A DNA stretch of 64,000 nucleotides from Bradyrhizobium mercantei (GCF_001982635.1 NZ_MKFI01000010.1:186001-250000); one strand, 5' to 3'. Shown: positions 25,149 to 34,680, counted from the first letter of the stretch. Notes: generated by a model not told the origin, from the sequence alone. Numbers and translations are program-made.

Positions 25149-26195
25149 ATGCCAAATTCCTTTCCAATGAATGCCTGGTACGCGGCCGGCTGGGATGCCG
25201 AGATCAAGCACGCGCTGTTGCCGCGGACGATCTGCGGCAAGCATGTCGTGATGTACCGGAAGGGCGACGGCGAGGTGGTGGCGCTCGAGGATGCCTGCTG
25301 GCATCGCCTGGTGCCGCTCTCCAAGGGCCGGCTCGACGGCGACACCGTGGTCTGCGGCTATCACGGCCTGAAATACAATGCGCAGGGCCGCTGCACCTTC
25401 ATGCCGTCGCAGGAGACGATCAATCCGTCGGCCTGCGTGCGCGCCTATCCGGTGGTCGAGCGCCACCGCTTCATCTGGCTCTGGATGGGTGATCCGGCGC
25501 TCGCCGATCCCTTGCTGGTGCCCGACATGCACTGGAACCACGATCCGGCCTGGGCCGGCGACGGCAAGACCATTCACGTCAAATGCGACTATCGGCTCGT
25601 CGTCGACAATCTGATGGACCTGACGCACGAGACCTTCGTGCATGGTTCGAGCATCGGCAATGACGCGGTCGCCGAAGCGCCGTTCGACGTCACCCATGGC
25701 GAGAAGACGGTCACCGTCACGCGCTGGATGCAGGGCATCGAGGCGCCGCCGTTCTGGGCCAAGCAATTGCAGAAGCCGGGCCCGGTCGATCGCTGGCAGA
25801 TCATCCGCTTCGAGGCGCCGTGCACCGTCAATATCGACGTCGGCGTGGCGCCGGCCGGATCGGGCGCGCCGGAGGGCGATCGCTCGCACGGCGTCAACGG
25901 CTATGTGCTCAACACCATCACGCCGGAGACCGAGAAGACCTGCCACTACTTCTGGGCCTTCGTCCGCAATCACCGCATCACCGAGCAGCGCCTGACCTCG
26001 GAAATCCGCGACGGCGTCGCCGGCATCTTCCACGAGGACGAGATCATCCTTGAAGCACAGCAGCGCGCGATGGACGAGAATCCGGATCGCGTGTTCTACA
26101 ATCTCAACATCGATGCCGGCGCGATGTGGGCGCGCCGCGTCATCGACCGCATGGTGGCGAAGGAAAATCCGCCGCAGTTGCAGGCGGCGGAGTAG
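25149..26195 (+). CDS. vanA: Vanillate O-demethylase, oxygenase subunit
   Basis: Rieske non-heme iron oxygenase of 348 residues that removes the methyl group of vanillate to give protocatechuate and formaldehyde, using electrons from VanB. The Rieske ligands are Cys50-x-His52 and Cys69-x2-His72 (CGYHG). The mononuclear iron site lies in the conserved VVDNLMDLTHETFVHGSSIG, with His160 and His165. The sequence follows Pseudomonas VanA to its end (NIDAGAMWARRVIDRM). I chose ATG 25149, with GAGAGGG before it, because it matches the family's N terminus. First gene of vanA-vanR-vanB. A related demethylase is possible, but less likely. Confidence 0.92.
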   Translation: MPNSFPMNAWYAAGWDAEIKHALLPRTICGKHVVMYRKGDGEVVALEDACWHRLVPLSKGRLDGDTVVCGYHGLKYNAQGRCTFMPSQETINPSACVRAYPVVERHRFIWLWMGDPALADPLLVPDMHWNHDPAWAGDGKTIHVKCDYRLVVDNLMDLTHETFVHGSSIGNDAVAEAPFDVTHGEKTVTVTRWMQGIEAPPFWAKQLQKPGPVDRWQIIRFEAPCTVNIDVGVAPAGSGAPEGDRSHGVNGYVLNTITPETEKTCHYFWAFVRNHRITEQRLTSEIRDGVAGIFHEDEIILEAQQRAMDENPDRVFYNLNIDAGAMWARRVIDRMVAKENPPQLQAAE

Positions 26196-26200
26196 GCGGC

Positions 26201-26947
26201 ATGGCGGAGCGCGAGGCCGAGCGTTCAGTGTCGCAGACCGTGCGGGCGCAGCTCGCGCTGCGTGAGCTGATCGTTTCCGGCGGCCTGCGGCCGGGCGAGC
26301 GCATCTCGGAATTGCAGGCGGTCGAGGTCACCGGGGTATCGCGGACGCCGGTGCGGATGGCGCTGGTCCGGCTGGAAGAGGAAGGCCTGCTGGAGGTGAT
26401 CCCGTCCGGCGGCTTCATGGTCAAGGCGTTTTCTGAGCGCGACATTCTCGATTCGATCGAGCTGCGCGGCACGCTGGAGGGGCTGGCTGCGCGCTTTGCC
26501 GCCGAGCGCGGCGTCTCGTCGCGCGATCTCGAACCGCTGAAGCAATGCCTCAACGAGATCGACGGCCTGGTGCGGCAGGATCCGATCTCAGTCGAAGCGT
26601 TTTCGTCCTATGTCGCGCTCAACGCGCGCTTCCACGCGCTGCTGACCGAGCTGTCGCGCAGTCCGCCGCTGATCCGGCAGATCGACCGCGCTTCGGCGCT
26701 GCCGTTCGCCTCGCCGAGCGCGTTCGTGATGGCGCAATCGGCGCTGCCCGAGGCACGCCAGATCCTGCTGATCGCGCAGGACCATCATCGCGTGGTGGTC
26801 GACGCCATCGAGAACCGCGAGGGCGCGCGCGCCGAGGCTGTTATGCGCGAGCATGCCAGGCTTGCGGCGCGCAATCTGCGGCTCGCGCTGCGCAACCGCA
26901 CGCACCTCGATCTGCTGCCGGCGCTGGCGCTGATCGCATCAGGCTGA
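26201..26947 (+). CDS. vanR: GntR-family regulator of the vanillate genes
   Basis: GntR/FadR-type regulator of 248 residues. The N-terminal winged helix has LRPGERISELQAVEVTGVSRTP, where SRTPVRMAL is the recognition segment; the all-helical C-terminal FCD domain runs from about 95 to 225 and carries the metal/ligand His (HALLTELSR, DHHRVV, HARLAA). It begins 5 bp after vanA and ends 12 bp before vanB, so it is inside the operon it probably represses. Two GTATAC sites upstream of vanA are the likely operators. The vanR name rests on context. Confidence 0.85.
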   Translation: MAEREAERSVSQTVRAQLALRELIVSGGLRPGERISELQAVEVTGVSRTPVRMALVRLEEEGLLEVIPSGGFMVKAFSERDILDSIELRGTLEGLAARFAAERGVSSRDLEPLKQCLNEIDGLVRQDPISVEAFSSYVALNARFHALLTELSRSPPLIRQIDRASALPFASPSAFVMAQSALPEARQILLIAQDHHRVVVDAIENREGARAEAVMREHARLAARNLRLALRNRTHLDLLPALALIASG

Positions 26948-26959
26948 ACGGAGCGCGCC

Positions 26960-27940
26960 ATGCGATTCATTGAAACCTGGACATCGGCTACGCTGCTTGC
27001 CGTGCGCGACCTCACGCCCGGCATCCGCGAATTCCTGCTGCGGCCTGACGATTTTACGGCCGCGCCCTATCCGGTCGGCAGCCATATCGATGTCGGCGTT
27101 ACCATCGACGGCCAGCCGCAGGTCAGGTCCTATTCGCTGGTCGGTGAAGCCGATCCGCAGGGCTACCGGATCGCGGTGCGGCGCGCGCCGGATTCCCGCG
27201 GTGGCTCGCGCTACATGTGGTCGCTCGCGCCGGGGGCGCGGCTCAACATCACGCAGCCCGCCTCGCTGGTGCAACTCGACTGGACGCGGCGGCAGTTCTG
27301 CCTGATCGCGGGCGGGGTCGGCATCACGCCGATCGTCGGCGCGGCACAGGCGCTGGCCCGTCGCGATGCCGGCGTGACGCTGCACTATGCCGTGCGCACG
27401 CGCGGCGATGCCGCCTACCTCGAACCGCTCGAGCATCTGCTCGGCGACCGCCTCGTCGTCCACGCCGGCGACGAGGGCAGGCGGCTCGACCTCGAGCGCG
27501 TCTTTGCCGGCTTGCCGCAGGGGGCGATGACGCTGTTCTGCGGCCCGATGCGGATGCTGGATGCAGCGCGACGGGCCTGGGAAGCCTCCGGGCGCCCGAT
27601 GACCGATCTGCGCTACGAGACCTTTGGATCGAGCGGGCTGTTGCCGACCGAGGCGTTCCGGGTGCGGCTCAGGGGCGAGGGCACCGAGTTCATCATCCCG
27701 CGCGATCGCTCGATGCTCGACGTGCTCAACGAAGCCGGCCATGAGGTGATGAGCGACTGCCGGCGCGGCGAATGCGGCGTGTGCGCGCTCGACGTGGTCG
27801 ATGTCGAGGGCGAGATCGATCATCGGGACGTCTTCTTCAGCGACCACCAGAAGCGGGAGAGCCGCAAGATCTGCGCCTGCGTTTCGCGGGCCCGCGGCAC
27901 CATCACGGTGGATACCCTGCATCGCGCCGACGCGCCGTGA
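26960..27940 (+). CDS. vanB: Vanillate O-demethylase, reductase subunit
   Basis: Class IA-type oxygenase reductase of 326 residues with domains in the order flavin, NAD, ferredoxin. Seen: flavin motif RSYSL (56-60), NAD loop GGVGITP (118-124) and a plant-type [2Fe-2S] centre with Cys267, Cys272, Cys275 and Cys305 in DCRRGECGVCALDV and KICACVSR. It moves electrons from NADH to VanA. Third gene of the van operon; its end is 15 bp from the end of the convergent GGDEF-EAL gene. Confidence 0.92.
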   Translation: MRFIETWTSATLLAVRDLTPGIREFLLRPDDFTAAPYPVGSHIDVGVTIDGQPQVRSYSLVGEADPQGYRIAVRRAPDSRGGSRYMWSLAPGARLNITQPASLVQLDWTRRQFCLIAGGVGITPIVGAAQALARRDAGVTLHYAVRTRGDAAYLEPLEHLLGDRLVVHAGDEGRRLDLERVFAGLPQGAMTLFCGPMRMLDAARRAWEASGRPMTDLRYETFGSSGLLPTEAFRVRLRGEGTEFIIPRDRSMLDVLNEAGHEVMSDCRRGECGVCALDVVDVEGEIDHRDVFFSDHQKRESRKICACVSRARGTITVDTLHRADAP

Positions 27941-27955
27941 TGTGCGCGATCAGGG

Positions 27956-29917
27956 CTACGCCGCGTGCACCGAGTGTCGTGGGTTGTGATCGAGCAGCGC
28001 GGAAATCTCGCCGGCCGACATCGGCCGGCCGATCAGGTAGCCCTGCACTTCGTCGCAGCTGGTCTGGCGCAGGTATTCGAGCTGATCGGCGGTCTCGACG
28101 CCTTCGGCCACAACGCCGATCTGCAAATCCTGCGCGAGGGCGATCACCGATTTGACGATCGCGGCGCAATCCGGCTGGGTCAGCATGTCCCGGATGAAGG
28201 ATTGATCGATCTTGATGCGGCTGAACGGCAGCTTGCGCAGATAGGTCAGCGACGAGAAGCCGGTGCCGAAATCGTCGAGCGCGACCGTCAGCCCAAGCTC
28301 GAGCAGTCCGTTGAGGATGGCCTGCGCCGATCCATATTTCGAGATCAGCATCGATTCGGTGATCTCGATCTCGAGCCGGCTCGGCGCGACGTTCGCCTCG
28401 GCCAGCGCGTCGACGATGGTCTGCAGGATGCCGACGTTCTGGAACTGGACCGCAGAGAAATTCACCGCGATCCTGATATCGTCCGGCCAGTGCGACAGCA
28501 CCGCGCAGGCACGGCGGATCACCCACTCGCCGAGCTGGTGGATCAGTCCGCTCTCCTCGGCGATCGGAATGAAGACGCTCGGCGGGATCAGGCCGCGCGT
28601 CGGATGCTGCCAGCGCAACAGTGCCTCGAAGCCGGTGACGCGGCCTTTGCGGATGTCGAGGAACGGCTGGTAGACCAGAAACAGCTGGTCCGTCTCGATG
28701 GCCTGTTCCAGGTCGCGCTGCAACGCGCGGCGGTCGCGCGCCGATTGGTCGTCGCTCGCCTCGAAGAAGCAGATCGTGCCGGCGCCGGACTTCTTCGCCC
28801 GGTAGAGCGCGATGTCGACATGCTTGAGCAGATCGTGCGACGTGCTGCCGTCGCGGGGCGCCAGCACGATGCCGATGCTGATCGCGCTTGATATCTCGAA
28901 TCCGTCGATCGGGAACGGATCGGCGAAGGCCGCGACGAACCGTTCGGCGATCGCCAGCGCATCCTCGGGCCGCGTCAGATTGGACATGATCAGCGCGAAC
29001 TCGTCGCCGCCGATCCGCGCGACATGCTCGGCGGCGCGGGTGCAGCGCTGCAGCCGGGCCGCGACCTGCACCAGGAATTCGTCGCCGGCTGGATGGCCGA
29101 ACCTGTCGTTGATCTCCTTGAGGTGATCGAGATCGAGCAGCAGCACGGCGAATTCCTCGCCGGAGCGCGTCAGCCGGCTCAGCGCGCCATTGAGTGCCTC
29201 GTTGAAGGCGACGCGGTTCGGCAGATGCGTCAGCGGATCCTGCCGCACCGTCCGTTCGGCCTCGTGCTGGGCGATGATCCGCCGCCGGAACTCGAACGCA
29301 TTGACGAACACGCCGCGCAGCAACACCGAGCCGTAGACCACGACCAGCACGGCCATCAGCAGATAGACGAAGTCGCCGTCGCGGCCGAGGCAGATCGCGG
29401 TACCGACGAAGATCGGCGCGGTGAAGGCAATCGCGGCGATCGGGACGGTGGAGAAGGCGAAGGCGCCGCCGGCCAGCATGCCGGCGCACAGGCAGGTGAT
29501 GACCAATTGCGCGCCGCTCGATGCATTCGCAAAGAAGGCGACCGGGACGACGCCCCAGGCCGCCCCGAGCGCCAGCGCATTACGCACCAGCCGGTACATG
29601 GTTCGGCGCGAGACGAATTGCGGCTTGGCGATGCGGCGCGATGCGCGTGCCTGCAGGCCGAAGAACAGCGCGGCGCTGCTGACGGCGGCGGCCCACACCA
29701 GCGCAAACGCCCAGTCCGGCGACTGCCACAGCGCGACCGCGAGCACCAGCGCGTTGCAGGCATTGGCCAGCATGATGCCGAAGGAATAGCCGAGCACCAG
29801 CGAAACCTGCTCGGCGCGGATGTGGCCGGCAAGCGCGTCATCGGTCGGTGGCGCACCGAAGGCCGCGAGGTCGCCCGCGAACAGGGTCGCGAAATATGAT
29901 CTGAGATAGGTACGCAT
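27956..29917 (-). CDS. Multi-helix membrane GGDEF-EAL protein
   Basis: Protein of 653 residues. Six or so membrane helices (about 40-205) form an MHYT/MASE-like sensor of unknown ligand. They are followed by a GGDEF domain (motif at 303-307, ARIGGDEFAL) and an EAL domain (EALLR at 431-435, NFSAVQF, EIEITESM, DDFGTGFSSL, IKIDQSFI, AEGVET), all intact. The inhibitory site before GGDEF reads RAAE rather than RxxD. Both activities are possible; which dominates is unknown. ATG 29917 is preferred to ATG 29974 because it begins just before the first amphipathic stretch. Confidence 0.93.
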   Translation of the reverse strand: MRTYLRSYFATLFAGDLAAFGAPPTDDALAGHIRAEQVSLVLGYSFGIMLANACNALVLAVALWQSPDWAFALVWAAAVSSAALFFGLQARASRRIAKPQFVSRRTMYRLVRNALALGAAWGVVPVAFFANASSGAQLVITCLCAGMLAGGAFAFSTVPIAAIAFTAPIFVGTAICLGRDGDFVYLLMAVLVVVYGSVLLRGVFVNAFEFRRRIIAQHEAERTVRQDPLTHLPNRVAFNEALNGALSRLTRSGEEFAVLLLDLDHLKEINDRFGHPAGDEFLVQVAARLQRCTRAAEHVARIGGDEFALIMSNLTRPEDALAIAERFVAAFADPFPIDGFEISSAISIGIVLAPRDGSTSHDLLKHVDIALYRAKKSGAGTICFFEASDDQSARDRRALQRDLEQAIETDQLFLVYQPFLDIRKGRVTGFEALLRWQHPTRGLIPPSVFIPIAEESGLIHQLGEWVIRRACAVLSHWPDDIRIAVNFSAVQFQNVGILQTIVDALAEANVAPSRLEIEITESMLISKYGSAQAILNGLLELGLTVALDDFGTGFSSLTYLRKLPFSRIKIDQSFIRDMLTQPDCAAIVKSVIALAQDLQIGVVAEGVETADQLEYLRQTSCDEVQGYLIGRPMSAGEISALLDHNPRHSVHAA

Positions 29918-30187
29918 CTCACTACGTTGCCTGCGCGCGTTGGCCGTGGCGCAGCAGCGAAGAATTCTCTGCAAACCTTTGACAAACTATGAACTATTGG
30001 AACGGACCGTGCCACGGCGGGCCGCGCTTCGGTTCCACTGGCGGGCATTGCTAACAAATCGATACAAATGCGTGACGGGGCGTCACGGACCGGCAAAGCC
30101 TGCCCAGCGGCGGCGCCCTGCTTGATCGCCGGCCGGTTTTTCGCAATGAGTCGGGTTCCCGCGAGCGGCAAGAACCAGAAGGTGCGC

Positions 30188-31183
30188 ATGAGCCTCCCGA
30201 CCACGAACCACGATCCCGGGTTTCGGATCACGCGGGCCAGCCACGTCGTCCTGACCGTCCGTGATCTCGCGGCGAGCCGGCGGTTCTACGAAAAGGTGAT
30301 CGGGCTGATCCTGACCGCGGAGGAGGGCGATGCGCTCTATTTCCGCGGCGTCGAGGAGGCCTGTCATCACAGCCTTGTGTTGCGCAAGGGATCGGACGCC
30401 GTCTGTGCGCGGCTCGGCCTGCGGGTGTTCAGGGATGACGACCTCGACCGGCTCAAGGCCTTCTTCGAGGCGCATGGCTGCCGAGCCGCCTGGGCCGACG
30501 TGCCGCATCAGGGCCGCTCGCTGCATGCGACCGATCCGGCCGGCACGCCGCTGGAGTTCTGCGCGACCATGCCGGTCGAGCCGCGCATGATCACCCAATT
30601 CACCCGCCATGCCGGCGGCTCGGCGCTGCGGCTCGATCACTACCAGGTGCTGACATCAGAGGTGCGCAAGGCGTGCGAGTTCTACACCGCGGCAGGCTTC
30701 CGGCTCAGCGAGTATATCGCGCCGGCCGGCACGTTCGACCTGCGCGGCGTGTTCCTGCAGCGCAAGGGCAATCCGCACGACATCGTGTTCTTCAACGGCG
30801 CCGGACCGCGGCTGCATCATTTCGCGTTCCTCGCGCCCGAGGTGCATCATCTGCTGAAGGCCTGCGATATCGCCGGCGAACTCGGCTATGGCGCGGCCGT
30901 CGAGCGCGGCCCGGGGCGGCACGGGCCGGGACACGCGATGTATGTCTACATGCGCGATCCCGATGGGCACCGCGTCGAGCTGTTCAACACGCACTACCAG
31001 ATCATGGACATCGAGAACGAGCCGATCGGCTGGGACCCGTCCGACCACAAGATCTCGTTTCCATGGGGACTGCCGGCGCGGCAGGCCTGGTTCGAGGAGG
31101 CGACGCCGTTCGCCGATGTCGCGATCCGCGAGCCGCAAATCAAGCCGAAGCCGCTGACGCTCGAGAACTATCTCACGAAGTAG
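30188..31183 (+). CDS. Extradiol (catechol-type) ring-cleavage dioxygenase, VOC family
   Basis: Two-module VOC dioxygenase of 331 residues, related to the homoprotocatechuate/catechol 2,3-dioxygenases. Likely iron ligands are His in ITRASHVVLTVRDL for the first module, and for the catalytic second module His (ALRLDHYQVLT), His (GPRLHHFAFLAPE) and Glu in the terminal signature YMRDPDGHRVELFNTHY. GAAGGTG precedes the chosen ATG. One base separates it from the MhpA-like hydroxylase, so it would open the ring hydroxylated by that enzyme. Homoprotocatechuate-type substrate is possible but unproven. Confidence 0.88.
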   Translation: MSLPTTNHDPGFRITRASHVVLTVRDLAASRRFYEKVIGLILTAEEGDALYFRGVEEACHHSLVLRKGSDAVCARLGLRVFRDDDLDRLKAFFEAHGCRAAWADVPHQGRSLHATDPAGTPLEFCATMPVEPRMITQFTRHAGGSALRLDHYQVLTSEVRKACEFYTAAGFRLSEYIAPAGTFDLRGVFLQRKGNPHDIVFFNGAGPRLHHFAFLAPEVHHLLKACDIAGELGYGAAVERGPGRHGPGHAMYVYMRDPDGHRVELFNTHYQIMDIENEPIGWDPSDHKISFPWGLPARQAWFEEATPFADVAIREPQIKPKPLTLENYLTK

Positions 31184-31184
31184 C

Positions 31185-32786
31185 ATGTCAGTGTCAGCCG
31201 CGAACCCCGAGCATCATCGCATGTATGACGTGGTCATCGTGGGCCTCGGGCCGGTCGGTGCCGTCTTCGCCCATCTGCTCGCAAAGGCTGGCTTGCGCAT
31301 TGCGGTGGTCGAGCGCGTTGCCGAGATCTACGACAAGCCGCGCGCGATCACGCTCGACCACGAGGCGCTGCGGGTGCTGCAGGCGATCGGGCTCGGCGAT
31401 TTCATGGAGCAGGCGATCGCTCCGCATAACGGCTCGCACTATCTCGGCGTCGACGGCGAGATCATCAAGATCTTCGACCCGATGCCGCCGCCGTTCCCGC
31501 TCGGCTGGATTCCGAACGTCACCTTCGTGCAGCCGGACCTCGAGCAGGCGCTGCGCGACAAGCTCGCCGACTATCCGCAGGTCGACGTGCTCCTTGCTGC
31601 CGCGGGCGTGGCGCTCAAGCAGGACGACGACACGGTGACGCTGACCGCGCGCCGCGAGCCCGGTGAGGGGCTCTCGATCCGCGCGCGCTATCTGGTCGGC
31701 TGCGACGGCGCCAACAGCTTTGTGCGCAAGCAGCTCGGTATCGGCCTCGAAGACCTTGCCTTCGATGAATGGTGGATGGTGGTGGACACGCTGACCAGCG
31801 ACCCCGCCAGGCGGCCGGCCAAGAGCTTTCAGTATTGCTGGCCACAGCGTCCCGGCACCTTCGTGCCCGGTCCGCGCAACCTGCGGCGCTGGGAAATCAA
31901 GCTGCTGCCCGGCGAGGATCCCGATCTGGCCGGCGCGCCCGACAACGTGGTGAAGCTGCTCAAGGGCTTCACCGATATCTCGGACCTCACGATCTGGCGC
32001 TCGGCGGTCTATCGCTTCCATGCGCTGCTCGGGCAACGCTGGCGCGACCGCCGCGTGCTGCTGATGGGCGACGCTGTGCACCAGACGCCACCGTTCCTCG
32101 GGCAGGGGCTGTGCGCCGGCATCCGCGATGCCGTGAACCTTGCCTGGAAACTGAGGCTGGTGCTGCGCGGCGACGCTGACGAGGCGTTGCTCGACAGTTA
32201 CGAGATCGAGCGCAAGCCGCATGTCCGCGCCGTCGTCGCCAGCGCCAAGGAGTTCGGCAAGATCATCGGCGAGCTGGATCCTGTGGCCGCCGCCGAGCGT
32301 GACCTGCGGCTGCGCGCCGAGCTGAAGGCCGGCACGGCTGAAACCATCCGGCAGAAATTCATTCCCGATCTCGTCACCGGCCTGATCGCGCGCGATGTCG
32401 TGCTGGCCGGGCGGCTGTTCGTGCAGCCGCATGTGCGCGCGCCGGACGGGCGTACCTGCCGGCTCGACGATCTGCTGCAAGGGGAATTTGCGATCGTGAC
32501 CGCCGCGGCCGAGCCGATGGCATGGCTGTCGGAGGCGTCCCGTGCCGCCTGGCAGCATCTCGCCGGCGAGCGCGTCGTCATCACGACATCAGGCGACAGT
32601 GCCGATGCCAACGGTATTTTGAGTGTGGTGGAGCGAGACGGATTGTTCGCCGAATGGATGCGGCAACACGGCGCCACAGCGGTGATCGTGCGGCCCGACC
32701 GTTACGTCTTCGGCGCCGCCGGGAACGCCGACGAGCTCAATATGCTTGTCGGGCAACTGGTCCAGAACCTCAGCGCATGGCACTAG
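31185..32786 (+). CDS. FAD-dependent aromatic hydroxylase, MhpA-like
   Basis: Class A flavoprotein monooxygenase of 533 residues. It has the FAD motif VIVGLGPVG (18-25), the second motif YLVGCDGANSFVR, the GD motif VLLMGDAVHQTPPFLGQG near residue 292, and a C-terminal thioredoxin-like tail. The closest known type is MhpA, which hydroxylates 3-(3-hydroxyphenyl)propionate to the catechol. With the dioxygenase just upstream it makes a hydroxylate-then-cleave pair. The later meta-pathway enzymes (hydrolase, hydratase, aldolase) are not in this window. Confidence 0.88.
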   Translation: MSVSAANPEHHRMYDVVIVGLGPVGAVFAHLLAKAGLRIAVVERVAEIYDKPRAITLDHEALRVLQAIGLGDFMEQAIAPHNGSHYLGVDGEIIKIFDPMPPPFPLGWIPNVTFVQPDLEQALRDKLADYPQVDVLLAAAGVALKQDDDTVTLTARREPGEGLSIRARYLVGCDGANSFVRKQLGIGLEDLAFDEWWMVVDTLTSDPARRPAKSFQYCWPQRPGTFVPGPRNLRRWEIKLLPGEDPDLAGAPDNVVKLLKGFTDISDLTIWRSAVYRFHALLGQRWRDRRVLLMGDAVHQTPPFLGQGLCAGIRDAVNLAWKLRLVLRGDADEALLDSYEIERKPHVRAVVASAKEFGKIIGELDPVAAAERDLRLRAELKAGTAETIRQKFIPDLVTGLIARDVVLAGRLFVQPHVRAPDGRTCRLDDLLQGEFAIVTAAAEPMAWLSEASRAAWQHLAGERVVITTSGDSADANGILSVVERDGLFAEWMRQHGATAVIVRPDRYVFGAAGNADELNMLVGQLVQNLSAWH

Positions 32787-32884
32787 AGCGTTTTCGAGCG
32801 AAGTGGACACCGTTTCGCGTGAAGAAAACGCGTCAAAATAAAAAGCTAGAGCTCCGTTCCGATCAAATCGGAATGGAGCTCTAG
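32787..32884. repeat. Palindromic intergenic repeat, family G, ending in a terminator-like hairpin
   Basis: Begins AGAGCGTTTTCGAGCG directly after the MhpA-like stop. The 3' part (32846-32884) is an 18-bp stem with one mismatch: CTAGAGCTCC...CCGAT, loop CAA, ATCGG...GGAGCTCTAG, followed by CCTTTT. It can end transcription of the dioxygenase-hydroxylase operon. Confidence 0.75.
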
Positions 32885-32943
32885 CCTTTTCAAGCCAGCG
32901 CTTTGTCTGTACCACCGGAAGAAAGAAATTCCGGGGGAAACCA

Positions 32944-34557
32944 GTGAACAATAACAATGATGCGGCCGAGTATGATTACGTCATCGTCGGCGCCGGCTCG
33001 GCCGGCTGCGTTCTCGCCAATCGCCTGAGCGCCGACGGCAAGCATTCGGTGCTGCTGCTCGAGGCCGGGCCGAAGGACAGCAACATCTGGATCCATGTGC
33101 CGCTCGGCTACGGCAAGCTGTTCAAGGAAAAATCCGTCAACTGGATGTACCAGACCGAGCCCGAGCCCGGCCTGAACGGACGGCAGGTGTTCCAGCCGCG
33201 CGGCAAGGTGCTCGGCGGCTCGAGCTCGATCAACGGCCTGCTCTATGTCCGCGGCCAGCACGAGGACTATGACCGCTGGCGCCAGCGCGGCAATGCCGGC
33301 TGGGGCTATGACGATGTGCTGCCCTATTTCCGGAAGGCGGAAGATCAGCAGCGCGGCGGCGACAAATATCACGGCGCCGGCGGCCCGCTGCCGGTGTCGG
33401 ACTGGCGGCACCATGATCCGCTGTCGGAAGCCTTCGTGCATGCCGCGGCCGAGGTCGGCATTCCGACCAATCCGGACTTCAACGGCGCGAGCCAGGAGGG
33501 CGCGGGCTTCTTCCAGACCACGACGCGGCGCGGCCGCCGCGCCTCCACGGCGCGATCCTATCTGCGGCCGGCGCTGACGCGCGGCAATCTGCATGTCGAG
33601 ACCTCGGCGCTGGCGCAGCGCATCCTGTTCGAGGGCACGCGTGCGAGCGGCGTCGCGTACAGGCAGGGCGGACAATTGCGCAAGGCCACGGCACGCAAGG
33701 AGGTGCTGGTGTCGAGTGGCGCGTACAACTCGCCGCAATTGCTGCAGCTCTCCGGCGTCGGCCCGGCCGAGCTGCTGAAGCAGCACGGCATCGATATCGT
33801 GCTCGATGCACCCGGCGTCGGCAACGATTTGCAGGATCACATGCAGGTGCGCATCGTCACCCGCTGCGCGCAGACCGTCACGCTGAACGACGTCGTTAAC
33901 AATCCGGTGCGACGGGTGATGGCCGGCCTGCGCTACGCGGCGCTGCGCAAGGGGCCGCTGACGATCGCGGCCGGCACGTCGGGTGCGTTCTTCAAGACCA
34001 GCCCGCGGCTGGCCTCGCCCGACATCCAGATCCACTTTCTGCCGTTCTCGACCGACAAGATGGGCGAGAAGCTGCATCCGTTCTCCGGCTTCACGGCATC
34101 GGTCTGCCAGTTGCGCCCGGAGAGCCGCGGCTCGCTGAAGATCAGGAGCGCGGATCCCAGCGTGCCGCCGGAAATCCGCATCAATTATCTCGCGACCGAG
34201 ACCGATCGCCGCGCCTTCATCGACGGCATCCGCATCCTGCGCAAGATTTTGGCCGCGCCGGCGCTGAAGTCATACTCGGTCGGCGAAGTCGACCCCGGCG
34301 CCAAGGTGGTCAGCGACGACGATCTGCTCGATTTCTGCCGCCGCACCGGCAGCACGGTGTATCACCCGACCTCGACCTGCCGGATGGGCAACGATGCGCT
34401 CGCGGTCGTCGACAACAGGCTCAAGGTGCGCGGCATCGATGGCCTGCGCGTGGTCGATGCCTCCGTCATGCCGGACCTGATGTCGGGCAATACCAATGCG
34501 CCGACGATCATGATCGCGGAGAAGGCCGCGGACATGATCTTGGAGGATGCAAGGTAG
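32944..34557 (+). CDS. GMC-family FAD oxidoreductase (choline/alcohol dehydrogenase type)
   Basis: Glucose-methanol-choline oxidoreductase of 537 residues. The N-terminal FAD site reads DYVIVGAGSAGCVLANRLS, the two GMC signatures are RGKVLGGSSSINGLLYVRG and GAYNSPQLLQLSGVG, and the catalytic His is in VYHPTSTCRMG, near the end SGNTNAPTIMIAEKAADMI. The start is a GTG with GGGGGAAA before it; no in-frame ATG exists nearby. It oxidises an alcohol; among relatives are choline and polyethylene-glycol/aliphatic alcohol dehydrogenases, and no betaine gene is nearby to favour choline. Monocistronic. Confidence 0.92.
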   Translation: MNNNNDAAEYDYVIVGAGSAGCVLANRLSADGKHSVLLLEAGPKDSNIWIHVPLGYGKLFKEKSVNWMYQTEPEPGLNGRQVFQPRGKVLGGSSSINGLLYVRGQHEDYDRWRQRGNAGWGYDDVLPYFRKAEDQQRGGDKYHGAGGPLPVSDWRHHDPLSEAFVHAAAEVGIPTNPDFNGASQEGAGFFQTTTRRGRRASTARSYLRPALTRGNLHVETSALAQRILFEGTRASGVAYRQGGQLRKATARKEVLVSSGAYNSPQLLQLSGVGPAELLKQHGIDIVLDAPGVGNDLQDHMQVRIVTRCAQTVTLNDVVNNPVRRVMAGLRYAALRKGPLTIAAGTSGAFFKTSPRLASPDIQIHFLPFSTDKMGEKLHPFSGFTASVCQLRPESRGSLKIRSADPSVPPEIRINYLATETDRRAFIDGIRILRKILAAPALKSYSVGEVDPGAKVVSDDDLLDFCRRTGSTVYHPTSTCRMGNDALAVVDNRLKVRGIDGLRVVDASVMPDLMSGNTNAPTIMIAEKAADMILEDAR

Positions 34558-34576
34558 CGGGCGCATATCGCGAACC

Positions 34577-34680
34577 GTCATCCTGAGGTGCGAGCGTAGC
34601 GAGCCTCGAAGGATGTACGGCCACCGGCCGGGCCGTCGACCCTTCGAGGGCCGCTGAAGAAGCGGCCACCTCAGGGTGAC
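34577..34680. repeat. Palindromic intergenic repeat, family C
   Basis: Outer arms GTCATCCTGAGGTG and CACCTCAGGGTGAC with an inner CCTCGAAGG / CCTTCGAGG pair. It fills the gap between the convergent GMC and hemE genes. Confidence 0.8.
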
